From assembly GCF_045920555.1 (NCBI RefSeq), contig NZ_CP174509.1, positions 3,782,001 through 3,846,000 of the forward strand: a DNA stretch of 64,000 bases, in the 5' to 3' direction. Both the position numbers and the translations under genes were made by a program. Below the pieces are notes generated by a model, which saw only the letters and a program-made list of their open reading frames with translations, was not told the origin of the DNA and ran no database searches. Of this stretch, positions 16,587 to 25,331 are shown one piece after another; positions within the stretch are counted from its first letter, which is position 1, and each line of letters opens with the position of its first letter. The DNA comes from Pseudalkalibacillus sp045920555 (lineage in GTDB: Bacteria; Bacillota; Bacilli; Bacillales; Fictibacillaceae).

Positions 16587-18171
16587 ACTATCTCTTTTCT
16601 TATCCTCTATATTGTTGATTGGTTTGGTTGCATGCTCATCTGACAACACTACAAGCGGTGCTTCAACTACACCACAGGATTCATTAGTTTACGGACGGGG
16701 TGGAGATTCTGTTTCTCTTGATCCTGCAACAGTAACAGACGGAGAATCGTTTAAAGTCACTGAAAATATTTATGACACACTTGTTAAATTCGGAGATATG
16801 GACACAAAGATTCATCCCTCTCTCGCTACTGATTGGAAAATTTCTAATGATGGTTTAACATATACATTTACACTTCAAGAGGGTGTTAAATTCCACGACG
16901 GATCTTCTTTCAATGCTGATGCTGTGGTTTACAACTTTAAGAGGTGGATGGATCCTGAGGAAAGTGAGAAAGGCAAATTTGCGATGTATAGGGCAATGTT
17001 CGGTGGTTATAAAGGAGATGAAAGCCACATCATCAAAGAAGTGAAAGCAATCGATGAAAATACCGTCCAATTTACCTTGAACCGTCCCCAGGCACCATTC
17101 CTAAAAAATTTGACTATGACTTCTTTTGCCATTGCTAGTCCTAAAGCTTTGGAAAAATACGGGGAAAAATTTAATGAAAACCCGGTGGGAACAGGGCCTT
17201 TCATTTTTGAAAAATGGCAAAGGAATGACAAGATTGTGTTGAAGAAAAACGATGACTATTGGATGGATGGTTATCCAAAATTAAAAACGGTTATTTTCAA
17301 AGCGATTCCTGAGGGTTCTGCTCGTCTTAATGCATTAAAGGCTGGTGAAATCGACATGATGGACGGTGTATCCCCAAGTGATGTTTCAGGCATTGAGAAA
17401 AGCTCAGATTTAAAAACTTTCACAAGGCCCTCAATGAATATTGGGTACCTGGGTTTAAACGTTACAAGAGGTCCATTGAAGAACAAGGATGTTAGAAAAG
17501 CTTTAAATCATGCAGTTGATAAGCAAGCTATCATCGATGCCTTTTATGAGGGACAAGCAAAACCTGCAAAAAACCCAATTCCTCCTACTATTCAGGGATA
17601 TAATGAAGAAATCGAGGCCTATTCGTTTGATTTAGAAAAAGCTAAAAGCTTACTCGAAAAAGCCGGATATCCTGATGGCTTTGATATGGAAATATGGGCT
17701 ATGCCAGTATCTCGCCCTTATATGCCTAATGCTCAGAAAGTAGCTGAAGCTATACAATCAACATTTAAGAAAATTGGCGTAAACGCGTCGATCAAATCAT
17801 ATGAATGGGCAACTTATATTGAAAAAGTTATCGGTGGAGAAGCTGATTCATTCTTGTTAGGTTGGACTGTTCAAAATGGTGATGCAGATAATCTATTATA
17901 CACACTATTAGACAAAACTAACGTTGGAAGCAGTAACTCTGCCCGCTATGAAAGTGAAGAGTTCCATCAGTTACTTACGGAGGCGAAAACAACTGTAGAT
18001 CCAGAAAAAAGAAACGAACTTTATCACAAGGCATTAGAAACCTTTCATGAAGATGCACCTTGGATCCCTCTTGTTCATTCAACACCAGTCGTAGCAGGAA
18101 AAAAGAACATCAAAGGATTCAATCCTCATCCAAATTCCAGTGTTCTGATGACAAAGGTTGAGTTTAAATAA
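16579..18171 (+). CDS. Peptide/opine-type ABC transporter substrate-binding lipoprotein (SBP_bac_5)
   Basis: 530 residues from the TTG at 16579, preferred because GGGAGGTG lies 8 nt upstream; a GTG at 16570 is also in frame. A signal peptide ends in the lipobox LVAC, so the mature protein is anchored outside the membrane. The family pattern is clear: ATDWKISNDGLTYTFTLQEG, VKFHDGSSFNADAVVYNFKR, NPVGTGPFIFEKW, and DVRKALNHAVDKQAIIDAFY. It delivers peptides or acylated amino acids to an ABC importer. No permease or ATPase genes follow; the nearest in the window are at 61.6-64 kb. It is coupled to the M20 amidohydrolase, which suggests uptake and hydrolysis of an N-acyl amino acid or dipeptide-like compound. 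Confidence 0.88.
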   Translation: MNKLSLFLSSILLIGLVACSSDNTTSGASTTPQDSLVYGRGGDSVSLDPATVTDGESFKVTENIYDTLVKFGDMDTKIHPSLATDWKISNDGLTYTFTLQEGVKFHDGSSFNADAVVYNFKRWMDPEESEKGKFAMYRAMFGGYKGDESHIIKEVKAIDENTVQFTLNRPQAPFLKNLTMTSFAIASPKALEKYGEKFNENPVGTGPFIFEKWQRNDKIVLKKNDDYWMDGYPKLKTVIFKAIPEGSARLNALKAGEIDMMDGVSPSDVSGIEKSSDLKTFTRPSMNIGYLGLNVTRGPLKNKDVRKALNHAVDKQAIIDAFYEGQAKPAKNPIPPTIQGYNEEIEAYSFDLEKAKSLLEKAGYPDGFDMEIWAMPVSRPYMPNAQKVAEAIQSTFKKIGVNASIKSYEWATYIEKVIGGEADSFLLGWTVQNGDADNLLYTLLDKTNVGSSNSARYESEEFHQLLTEAKTTVDPEKRNELYHKALETFHEDAPWIPLVHSTPVVAGKKNIKGFNPHPNSSVLMTKVEFK

Positions 18172-18285
18172 ATAACTGTTGCTTCATAGTGTATAAGTAT
18201 TTTCTAATTAAGACGTTGACCTATCTTCAATGCTCTATTTTTAAAGGCTGTTTTCAAAAGATTGTTGCTATTGTCTAAAAAAATA

Positions 18286-18322
18286 AAGGCGTACCCTAAT
18301 TTATTTAGGTGTACGCCAATTT
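18286..18322 (+). terminator. Terminator of the amidohydrolase-SBP operon
   Basis: GGCGTACCCTAA (18288-18299) and TTAGGTGTACGCC (18305-18317) pair with one bulge, followed by AATTTTAATT. It lies about 115 nt after the SBP stop codon. Confidence 0.65.
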
Positions 18323-18376
18323 TAATTATATTTTGCTATTTTGTGGTATTCTATAGTGAACTTTAATCCTGCTTAC

Positions 18377-18403
18377 CAGGGCACCTCTATCAGGTGCCCT
18401 GGA
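18377..18403. terminator. Perfect 11-bp hairpin after the GNAT gene
   Basis: CCAGGGCACCT and AGGTGCCCTGG flank a CTATC loop. It lies just after the stop codon of the minus-strand acetyltransferase gene. The T run is weak on both strands, so termination is likely but not certain. Confidence 0.5.
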
Positions 18404-18407
18404 ATAA

Positions 18408-18959
18408 TTAGTATTGAAATTCTTCTTTTAATACTCCCATCACGATGGTGTCATAATATTTTCCATCTATATAAGCATCATTTCGCAAGCACCCTTCTAT
18501 CACAAAACCACATTTTTCATATGAACGAATAGCTTGTAAATTTCCGCTCCATGTATCGAGTTGGACACGATTTATATTCATTGTCTTAAACAAATAGTGT
18601 AAAAGTGTCTTCATGGCATCCGTGCCAAAACCTTTACCCCAGTATTCTTTAACTCCAATTCCAATCCCAACCGTACATCGCCTTGAGACACTGCTCAGTT
18701 CACGATAACCAATTAAACCAATATGCATAGGATTTTCGCCAAGGGTATAAATAGAAAATTCTCCAACCTCACGTTTGTCAAGTTTTTTTATTGCTTTATC
18801 ATAGTCATCTTCGATTTTTTCCATAGGAACAAGACTATGGCGAAAGAAACCAGCACCAGCTTCCAGCTTTGCTGTTTCTTCATCGTTACGCCAATCGTAA
18901 GTTCTTTTAAAGTCTTCTAGTGAAACAGGTCGCAGTTCTACTTTTAATCCTGTAATCAT
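18408..18959 (-). CDS. GNAT family N-acetyltransferase (RimJ/RimL-like)
   Basis: A 183-residue acetyltransferase. The N-terminus LRPVSLEDFKRTYDWRNDEE is typical of the RimJ/RimL/SpeG branch. The acetyl-CoA-binding motif A is GIGVKEYWGKGFGTDAMKTL (about 110-130). Then come NINRVQLDTWSGNLQAIRSY and EKCGFVIEG, the standard C-terminal motifs. It would acetylate an amine on a protein N-terminus, polyamine or small molecule; the substrate cannot be told. The ATG at 18959 has AAGGATGGG upstream. It stands alone between a hairpin and a long decayed region. Confidence 0.85.
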   Translation of the reverse strand: MITGLKVELRPVSLEDFKRTYDWRNDEETAKLEAGAGFFRHSLVPMEKIEDDYDKAIKKLDKREVGEFSIYTLGENPMHIGLIGYRELSSVSRRCTVGIGIGVKEYWGKGFGTDAMKTLLHYLFKTMNINRVQLDTWSGNLQAIRSYEKCGFVIEGCLRNDAYIDGKYYDTIVMGVLKEEFQY

Positions 18960-19165
18960 AGGTGTGATCCCATCCTTTTAATTGTTTTTCACAATGCGAA
19001 AAGAAGCGACAGATAAAATTATTAATACCCATAAGCGTCACACCTTTCTAATATCTGATACTAGGTTAAGGTAATTGATTTACCCTTTATATAATTCTTT
19101 AAGAGTTCCTAATTACCTTCATCGATTAATCTGTGTTCCTGTTAAAAGCTATGACTTCACAAGAA

Positions 19166-19189
19166 AAAGAGCTCGGTTTCGAGCTCTTT
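19166..19189. terminator. Hairpin terminator, likely bidirectional
   Basis: AAAGAGCTC (19166-19174) and GAGCTCTTT (19181-19189) form a perfect 9-bp stem with A/T-rich flanks on both sides. There is no intact gene within 200 bp, so it may belong to a lost gene. Confidence 0.45.
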
Positions 19190-19257
19190 ACTCATTTATG
19201 GACTAAGGCCTTATTGTATTAAAGCCCCCTTTTCTTGAATAACACTTTCATAACTAA

Positions 19258-19590
19258 AATTGTTCAATGTCGCTTATCACACTTTTCAAAACATCAATAG
19301 ATTTAACAGCATCATCGTCATATTGTAAACTATGATTCGCATCTGCAATTAACTTTGAAGTCATATATGGATCTTCTAGGACTTTAGAAAATCTCTCCTC
19401 GGTGTAGTATGCATAAGAGGGTTAACAATAAAGTCTTCGGAATGTTTATATTGATTAAATTAGTAACACTCTTCTAAATTAAGCTTAAAGCGCTCCTCCA
19501 GTCTAGATGCAAGAAACACTTTCACTCCATAATCCCCAAGTTCCTTAGTTGTTTCCTCACCAGGATGCCAACCACTTTAACCTCAATGTT
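19258..19590 (-). pseudogene. Badly decayed coding remnant, possibly an alpha/beta hydrolase
   Basis: Pieces in different minus-strand frames read as protein: DYGVKVFLASRLEERFKLNL, then HSEDFIVNPLMHTTPRRDF, then DPYMTSKLIADANHSLQYDD and SIDVLKSVISDIEQF before a stop. The last block resembles the C-terminal catalytic-histidine region of small alpha/beta hydrolases (A.HSL......S...L). Multiple stops and shifts make it non-functional. The identification is tentative. The rest of 18960-19767 shows no gene. Confidence 0.35.
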
Positions 19591-19767
19591 CGCCAAAAAG
19601 AGAATGTCCTTTTCCTATATTATATTATGCCTCCAATTTAATACCAGGATGATAATAGACAACGATTCTTTTTGTGGAGATACCTTGCTTGCCACATTTT
19701 AAAAAAGAAAACTGTTCAAAAATCGCAATAATTACGAACCTTTGATTCAGCCCTCTTTACACGTAAT

Positions 19768-20050
19768 CTAGTTCCACTTTCCAAGTAAGTACTTAGCGTT
19801 AGCATCGAGAATTCCAAATGCCTTGTCTGAAATAAGATTTTGCTCTTTATGATTTTCAAGCAACTGTCTGAAGTTATACATGTGATGCTTGGTTTTTTCC
19901 ATTTCTCCACTTTGTTCGAAATGGTTTACTGTATCCAATTGTGCTAGTAAAGATTGTGCTGCACCATTATTTTTAAACTCACCATCTGTCTTATATTGTT
20001 CTACAAGAGATACCATCTCATCTACAGTTGTAGGGATATCTTTGAAAGCG
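19768..20050 (-). pseudogene. Orphan FIMAH domain (C-terminal remnant of a secreted protein)
   Basis: About 90 codons (DIPTTVDEMVSLVEQYKTDG, FKNNGAAQSLLAQLDTVNHF, MYNFRQLLENHKEQNLISDK) match the FIMAH domain, a helical module found at the C-termini of secreted Bacillus proteases and other exoenzymes. A stop codon lies immediately upstream in frame. There is no good ribosome binding site for the ATG at 20016 and no catalytic domain remains. It is most likely the tail of a deleted extracellular enzyme gene. Confidence 0.6.
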
Positions 20051-20182
20051 TTTTAAAATCTTGATATTTTAATGATCTCGATTTCTTAATCACAGTATAA
20101 TCCGTTTTATAGTTTTTGTAAATATCAAAAAAAAGAAAATTTTCGACTATTTTAGTACTAGCCTTAACTCTTTGTACAAAAA

Positions 20183-20217
20183 AGAGGTAGAAAAACAAAA
20201 ACTGGTTTTCTACCTCT
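20183..20217 (-). terminator. Strong hairpin with T run on the minus strand
   Basis: AGAGGTAGAAAA (20183-20194) and TTTTCTACCTCT (20206-20217) are perfect complements. The minus strand continues into TTTTTTG. Together with the hairpin at 20560-20594 it insulates the efflux gene from the FIMAH remnant. Confidence 0.6.
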
Positions 20218-20439
20218 AAACAATAAGATTATTTACTTACTTTCTATTATATTTGCGCATTTAATGTTATATCTCGTATATATTCCATCGTCTTTCTTGA
20301 AGCTTATGACGGGGATTCAATTACATTTTGTAGCCGACAATTACACGGATGTAAAAAATTGAAAAAAATACATTAAAAGCAATGTGGATAATGACTCCTC
20401 CTACTTTTTGATACATGTTTTAACAACCATATTTTATAA

Positions 20440-20582
20440 TTCTCCTAATTGCAGCGTCTTCTGGAGAACGGATGATAGCTCCCTATCATAGATCAAAGAA
20501 AAAATTCTCCTAATTGCAGCGTCTTCTGGAGAACGGATGATAGCTCCCTATCATAGATCAAAGAAAAAATGCTCCTAATTTT
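20440..20582. repeat. 65-bp tandem direct repeat (two full copies plus a partial third)
   Basis: The unit starting TTCTCCTAATTGCAGCGTCT occurs at 20440-20504 and again, identical, at 20505-20569. The first bases (GCTCCTAATT) begin a third copy. Each unit holds a small hairpin (ATGATAG/CTATCAT). No gene overlaps it. Identity of the copies points to a recent duplication. Confidence 0.85.
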
Positions 20583-20594
20583 AGGAAGCATTTT
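20560..20594 (-). terminator. Terminator of the Bcr/CflA-type efflux gene
   Basis: On the minus strand AATGCTTCCTAA pairs with TTAGGAGCATT, followed by TTTTTTC. It lies about 90 nt beyond the efflux gene stop codon and partly overlaps the 65-bp repeat array. Confidence 0.7.
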
Positions 20595-20681
20595 ACTATG
20601 ACGCGCCTATTTAAAAAACGACCTCTTATGAAGGGACCCCTATAATGGAAGATCGTAATTAAAACGATCCCGTTAGATTGA

Positions 20682-21911
20682 TTACATTTTACTGTTTGTA
20701 CACGTTACCGTTTGTACACGTAATGACGCTCTTTTAACTAATCCAAAATAAGAAAGCAGAGCTAATAAACTTGTCGATAAAATGACAACACCCATTGGAA
20801 TCGCTGTAAATTCTCCTGCTGCCCCTACAAGTGGAGCAGTTACTGAGCCAAGTAAAAATGGTAATAGCCCTAATAATGCAGAAGCACTTCCAGCAATATG
20901 TCCTTGTGTTTCAATTGCTAATGCAAATGAAGTTGTCGCAATAATACCAATGGAAGCTACTAAAAAGAAGATTGGAATGGCAACCACTAATAGTGGTGCT
21001 TTTAACAGAAGAGCCGTTAGTAAGACACTACCTGCTGTGGTAGAAAGAAATAAACCGATCTTCAAGAAGGTTCTCTCTGAAATGACATCTGTTAAGCGCC
21101 CAACCGACTGGGTTCCAATAATTAAAGCAATCCCATTTACTCCAAATAGTAGACTGAATATTTGAGGTGACACACCATAAATATTTTGATAAACAAAAGG
21201 GATACCTGATACGTAGGCAAAGATGCCTGCAATGATAAAACCTTGTGTCAGTGCATACCCTAAAAACTCACGATTTCTGAATAAAGACCTAAAATTCTTC
21301 AATACTTGAATGAGGTTACTTGGTACTCGATTTTCCTCCGGTAATGTTTCTTCAAGCTTTGATGAAACGGTCAGAAATAGTATCAAGCCCACTACGGCTA
21401 ACACAATAAAAACACCATTCCAACCAGTAAAAGCAAGGACACCACCACCAACAATTGGTGCAACAATAGGTCCAAGATTCCCAACCAGCATTAATAAAGA
21501 AAAAAACTTCGTCAGTTCCTTTCCACTATACACATCACGAACAATCGCTCTCGAAATAACAAGTCCACCTGCTGCAGCAAACCCTTGCATTAGACGAGCA
21601 ATAATAAAGATATAAATGGATGGTGAAATCGCACAAATAACGGAAGCTACTAAATACATGATAAGAAAAGTTAGCAATGGTTTACGACGACCTTGAACAT
21701 CACTCATTGGACCAATAATCAATTGGCCCAATCCTAGTCCTATTAGACATGTCGTCAAACTAATTTGTACCAAAGAAGCATTGGTCTGATAATCCTCTAC
21801 AATCGTAGGGAATGAAGGCAAATACATATCGATGGTAAACGGACCTAAAAGCCCAAGTGACCCTAATAGTAATGCTAGCTGTAATCGTTTCTTTCCTGTA
21901 AAGTTATTCAA
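20682..21911 (-). CDS. Bcr/CflA family multidrug efflux MFS transporter
   Basis: 409 residues from the TTG at 21911 (protein start LNNFTGKKRLQLALLLGSLG); the longer frame to 21962 runs through a palindromic operator and is unlikely. There are twelve membrane segments, the drug:H+ antiporter-1 motifs TIDMYLPSFPTI in TM1 and LGQLIIGPMSDVQGRRKPLL in loop 2-3, and RLMQGFAAAGGLVISRAIVR in TM4. It exports drugs such as bicyclomycin or chloramphenicol-like compounds using the proton gradient. It lies 120 bp downstream of a MarR gene on the same strand, with a palindrome between them, so a MarR-controlled efflux unit is likely. Confidence 0.87.
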   Translation of the reverse strand: MNNFTGKKRLQLALLLGSLGLLGPFTIDMYLPSFPTIVEDYQTNASLVQISLTTCLIGLGLGQLIIGPMSDVQGRRKPLLTFLIMYLVASVICAISPSIYIFIIARLMQGFAAAGGLVISRAIVRDVYSGKELTKFFSLLMLVGNLGPIVAPIVGGGVLAFTGWNGVFIVLAVVGLILFLTVSSKLEETLPEENRVPSNLIQVLKNFRSLFRNREFLGYALTQGFIIAGIFAYVSGIPFVYQNIYGVSPQIFSLLFGVNGIALIIGTQSVGRLTDVISERTFLKIGLFLSTTAGSVLLTALLLKAPLLVVAIPIFFLVASIGIIATTSFALAIETQGHIAGSASALLGLLPFLLGSVTAPLVGAAGEFTAIPMGVVILSTSLLALLSYFGLVKRASLRVQTVTCTNSKM

Positions 21912-21928
21912 GATGTTCTCGCCCCTCT

Positions 21929-21956
21929 GTATAAATGCATGCACATGCATACAAAT
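21929..21956. promoter_or_regulatory. Palindrome between marR and the efflux gene, candidate MarR operator
   Basis: ATGCATG (21935-21941) and CATGCAT (21944-21950) are exact arms with a 2-bp spacer, inside a wider imperfect dyad (TGTATA...ATACA). The size and position fit a MarR-family operator just upstream of the efflux gene start. Confidence 0.5.
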
Positions 21957-22031
21957 TAGCATATTAAAAAAAACACCGTCAAGCTAAAGAACTCAATAAA
22001 AAGATGGTTGCCAGTGACTTAACTTGTCCCA

Positions 22032-22466
22032 TCATTCATTTATTTGATGAATTAAACGTTCTAGCTCTTCTTGAATCAGTTCATTAGAAAATGCCTTTTT
22101 AAGAGTCTCATTAAACGTAACGAACGCCTTATTCAACTTTTCTTCTCCTTCCGCTGTTAAGGAAGTATAAATCGCTCTACGGTCGTCTCCGCAAATGTGT
22201 CTTCTTAAGGTTCCACAGCCCTTTGCTTCAAACCGGCTAACAAGTCTCGACATCGCACTTTGACTTAAACCGACCATATTCTGTAGCTGCTGTAATTTTA
22301 ATTTCTTTTCAGGAGCTTGGGATAAATATAACAGGACGTAAAATTCATTTAATGCCAATTGATGATGCTGTTGGAGTACGCTTTCTAACTCATTTGAAAT
22401 ATTCATTTGTATAGTAGATAAAGTCAACCAATTTGTTATCAGTTGTCGATTTTGATTTAATTCCAT
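22032..22466 (-). CDS. MarR family transcriptional regulator
   Basis: A 144-residue winged-helix regulator. The DNA-binding region is LKLQQLQNMVGLSQSAMSRL followed by the wing with DDRRAIYTSLTAEGEEKL, the MarR signature, at about 55-110; terminal helices give the dimer interface. AGGTGG precedes the ATG. It is placed directly upstream of the Bcr/CflA efflux gene and probably represses it and itself, released by a phenolic or drug ligand. Confidence 0.87.
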   Translation of the reverse strand: MELNQNRQLITNWLTLSTIQMNISNELESVLQQHHQLALNEFYVLLYLSQAPEKKLKLQQLQNMVGLSQSAMSRLVSRFEAKGCGTLRRHICGDDRRAIYTSLTAEGEEKLNKAFVTFNETLKKAFSNELIQEELERLIHQINE

Positions 22467-22990
22467 GTTCCACCTACTCTATTTCTTCCTGTCTTTAGTA
22501 TCCATAACAGCAACACCTATTATAATTGCACCTAACGTAACAAGTAAATGAATTTTTCGTCAAATTCTATAATACTCTTTTCACTCAGAAATAACTCATC
22601 ACGGTTCTTCTCCCTCTACTCCAATATCACCTGTTTAATCCATTGAATTTCATAAAATGTTTCCATCTTGAAACAGCTCCTTTCTTGGATTGAAAAGAAA
22701 GGAATTTTTGTGAAAACGAATGTAGAAGGATGTGAAAGCATCAAGTGGGAAGTTACGGAAAGTACAAAATCCAGCGACTTACCCCAGCGTATAAAGGTGC
22801 TATAAATATTAAAACCATGCCCTTTCACTACTCTGTCATTGCGGTTACCCTGACGGTTCATACGCAAAGAAGTCGATTGCTGCGCAATCCACTTCGTAGC
22901 ACCCTTGCATACAGTCCTAATTTGGTACTTATAGAACAGTTCTAATCATATTCTTATAAAAGAAAACAATTAGAAGGGGTGTAAAGTGAG
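22467..22990. other. Intergenic stretch without a recognisable gene
   Basis: Two short frames (22616-22867 minus, 22745-22945 plus) exist but have no ribosome binding site and no family resemblance. A perfect-looking hairpin (GAAGTCGATTGC / GCAATCCACTTC, 22869-22895) without a T run is the only structure seen. The region presumably carries the marR and sugar-dehydrogenase promoters. Confidence 0.5.
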
Positions 22991-24436
22991 TTGATAAAAG
23001 TTAAGGTTAGTTTACGTCCCATTGTAAATAGGATAAATTTACCCACTGTTTTGAAAACAACTATACTTCCGGGTGACTCAATCGAAAGATTATTCATTGT
23101 AACCCAGGTAGGAGAAATCTTTTACATAGGGAACGGGGATATTAGGACTTTTTTAGATATTCGACCGCGAATCTTAAAACTAGGTGGTCCTGGTGGTGGA
23201 TATGATGAGCGGGGATTGCTAGGACTAGCGTTTCATCCCCAATTTTATTATAACGGTTTGTTTTATCTTCATTATTCAGGTGCTGGAACACAAGGTCCAG
23301 GTGCTCTTCCTAATTCAGAATCTGCAAGACAAGGTCTTCCTGAATTTTTTAATCCTAACCCGTGTGATCCTAAAACTTTAAACCTAAGGTGGACAAATAG
23401 AGATACTCAATATGATCATATTGATACAGTTGAAGAATGGATTTTACAATCGAATGGTCAACCTCAAAAACGACGGACATTACTTAACTTGAGAAGACCA
23501 TTTTTTAATCATAATGGTGTTAATAGCTTAAACTTTTCACCTGAAACAGGAAAACTTGTATTAACAACCGGAGATGGTGGATCAGGCTATGATCCATTTA
23601 ATTTAAGCCAGGATGGGATGGAAATCGCGGGTAAAATAATTGAAATTGATGTAGTTAAAAATACAGCTATCTATAATCCACCCGTAGTCACACGTTTTAA
23701 TGAACTACCCGCACCTATTCAGGAAACACTTACGGTAATTGCCAAAGGGGTTCGCAATATACCAGGAATTTCATTTCAAAGGTATTCTAATCAGTATATT
23801 AAATATGTGGGGAATGTCGGACAGGATTTGGTAGAGTCGATTTTTTCATTCGTTCAATATAAACCAATACCGGTTACTCAGCTTATTCAAGCTTCTTTAA
23901 TGAAATCTGAACCTAACCAAGAAGGATTTGTTAACTTTGGTTGGCGAGGGTGGGAAGGTGCTTTTCCTACTTCGATTATGAGAAGCTGCTCTACACATCC
24001 GAATTTGGATGAGAAAACGATTGCTTATTACGATGAAGCAATTAAAACTTCAGTGAGGCGGATTCAGCCTTTAACTAGTTATTTCCATAAAGATCCCCGA
24101 CCCGATAAGTTTGGGGGAACTGCACTTACAGGGGTACAACCATATATGGGGAAAGGAATCCCCGCTTTAACGGGAAGCATTGTGTTCACCGATATTGCCC
24201 GGAAGGAACAATCTCAAACTCTGGTTAAAGGGGTTTTAGCTTATACTAAGGTAAGACCAGATTGTAAACTAAGTGATTTTAGTGTAATTGAAACCGATTA
24301 TGATTTCGGGTCTCAATCTGCTTATTATGTTAGTCTGGGAACGAATCTAGACCAAACCAGATTATATTTAGGGGGTTATGGCTCTTTGAAAGTGACTGAT
24401 TTTAACCAAGGCACTGTTTTTGAAATAGTTCCATGA
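22991..24436 (+). CDS. Glucose/sorbosone dehydrogenase-like beta-propeller protein (PQQ sugar dehydrogenase family)
   Basis: A 481-residue six-bladed beta-propeller of the GSDH/HHIP type. The signature DERGLLGLAFHPQFYYNGLF is at about residues 72-92. FNHNGVNSLNFSPETGKLVL with TTGDGGSG is at about 180-205, FVNFGWRGWEGAFP at about 315 and GGTALTGVQPYMGKGIPALT at about 378. Relatives oxidise sugars with PQQ, but many lack proven activity. There is no signal peptide or lipobox, unlike most bacterial members, so it may be cytoplasmic or leave the cell by another route. The TTG at 22991 has AAGGGGTG upstream. It ends before an 18-bp perfect terminator and has no operon partner. Confidence 0.75.
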   Translation: MIKVKVSLRPIVNRINLPTVLKTTILPGDSIERLFIVTQVGEIFYIGNGDIRTFLDIRPRILKLGGPGGGYDERGLLGLAFHPQFYYNGLFYLHYSGAGTQGPGALPNSESARQGLPEFFNPNPCDPKTLNLRWTNRDTQYDHIDTVEEWILQSNGQPQKRRTLLNLRRPFFNHNGVNSLNFSPETGKLVLTTGDGGSGYDPFNLSQDGMEIAGKIIEIDVVKNTAIYNPPVVTRFNELPAPIQETLTVIAKGVRNIPGISFQRYSNQYIKYVGNVGQDLVESIFSFVQYKPIPVTQLIQASLMKSEPNQEGFVNFGWRGWEGAFPTSIMRSCSTHPNLDEKTIAYYDEAIKTSVRRIQPLTSYFHKDPRPDKFGGTALTGVQPYMGKGIPALTGSIVFTDIARKEQSQTLVKGVLAYTKVRPDCKLSDFSVIETDYDFGSQSAYYVSLGTNLDQTRLYLGGYGSLKVTDFNQGTVFEIVP

Positions 24437-24499
24437 ATCATAACTATAAAATTCTACTTAATCTTGATAAATCTCTTACATGGATTTAATTGAATCCTA

Positions 24500-24541
24500 A
24501 ATAACAACCAAGGGAGCAATCAGGCTCCCTTGGTTGTTATT
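24500..24541. terminator. 18-bp perfect-stem terminator, bidirectional
   Basis: Bases 24500-24517 pair perfectly with 24524-24541 around an AATCAG loop (arm start AATAACAACCAAGGGAGC). The arms end in A/T on both sides. It closes the sugar-dehydrogenase-like gene. Confidence 0.85.
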
Positions 24542-24767
24542 TGCCTGAGGATTAAGAAATCCTTTCAGGCTAAAGTTTGATAAGCAATATCGTTTATTTT
24601 GCGGGAATCACTGGATTGATGTCCGGGCTAGTCGGCTTGTTGAGAATTATCCTGACGAATTTCGATACATTTAGCAAACAAAATGAAATGTACATCACCT
24701 ACTTTGGAATCTTTAAACCACCTGAAAAAAATGGGTGTAGTTCCTGAGACCGGGGTGATTTGTAGGA
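24542..24767. other. Possible membrane-protein fragment, otherwise no gene
   Basis: The plus strand at about 24587-24740 reads SNIVYFAGITGLMSGLVGLL then RIILTNFDTFSKQNEMYITY and FGIFKPPEKNG before a stop. It looks like the tail of a membrane protein but has no start or ribosome binding site. I cannot assign it. Confidence 0.3.
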
Positions 24768-25331
24768 TCACTTAATTATAATCATTTTTAATCTTTTAAA
24801 AATGATTAAAGCAATTTCAACCCATAACCAGCTATAAAGAAAAGCAAATAAAAAGATACTTCCAGTTGTAAGAAATGAAAAGGAATCAGAGACGGCTGGA
24901 CCTAAAACTGGAAAGTGAAAAATAAATAGTAGACTCATAATTCCTAACATTAAAAGAATTGTACCAGTAGCAATAATACTTAATCTTTTCCTAAAAAAGT
25001 AAAAAGACGCCCCTATGCCAAGTCCTAACAATCCTGTTGTAAAAGGAAATACAATTAGTTCAGTTGGCTGTAGGATGAATAACAACATAATTGTCAGAAA
25101 ATAGGACATTACTCCAAATGGAATGGAAAACATGGAACATAACAGAATAGGTGCAGTGGCAAGCGGACTTAAAAAATATCCTATACCTGGTAAATAGCCA
25201 CCAGCAGCCTGTAGAATAGCAGCCATACAGGCAAATATAGACCCTAAAATGAGCTTCATCGTTTTTTTATGTCTATTGAATATTAATTGAGATAAACGAA
25301 CCTCATCAGAAATAGGTTCAAAAAAATACAC
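24768..25331 (-). CDS. Predicted integral membrane protein, possibly ECF-type substrate-binding (S) subunit
   Basis: 187 residues with an N-terminal cytoplasmic stretch of about 25 residues and five to six hydrophobic segments (for example LGSIFACMAAILQAAGGYLP, GIGYFLSPLATAPILLCSMF, FPFTTGLLGLGIGASFYFFR). The pattern 'ILQ..GG..PG.G...SP....P' resembles small membrane proteins such as ECF transporter S components, but no defining motif can be named. The GTG at 25331 is supported by GAGGTG 5 nt upstream. No ATPase or T component lies nearby. Confidence 0.55.
   Translation of the reverse strand: MYFFEPISDEVRLSQLIFNRHKKTMKLILGSIFACMAAILQAAGGYLPGIGYFLSPLATAPILLCSMFSIPFGVMSYFLTIMLLFILQPTELIVFPFTTGLLGLGIGASFYFFRKRLSIIATGTILLMLGIMSLLFIFHFPVLGPAVSDSFSFLTTGSIFLFAFLYSWLWVEIALIIFKRLKMIIIK

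Noticed and set aside
20440..20582. Possible CRISPR array
   Set aside because: The 65-bp units are contiguous and identical with no unique spacers, and no cas genes are present.
22616..22945. Two short frames upstream of the sugar-dehydrogenase-like gene
   Set aside because: No ribosome binding sites, no recognisable domains, and they lie opposite each other.
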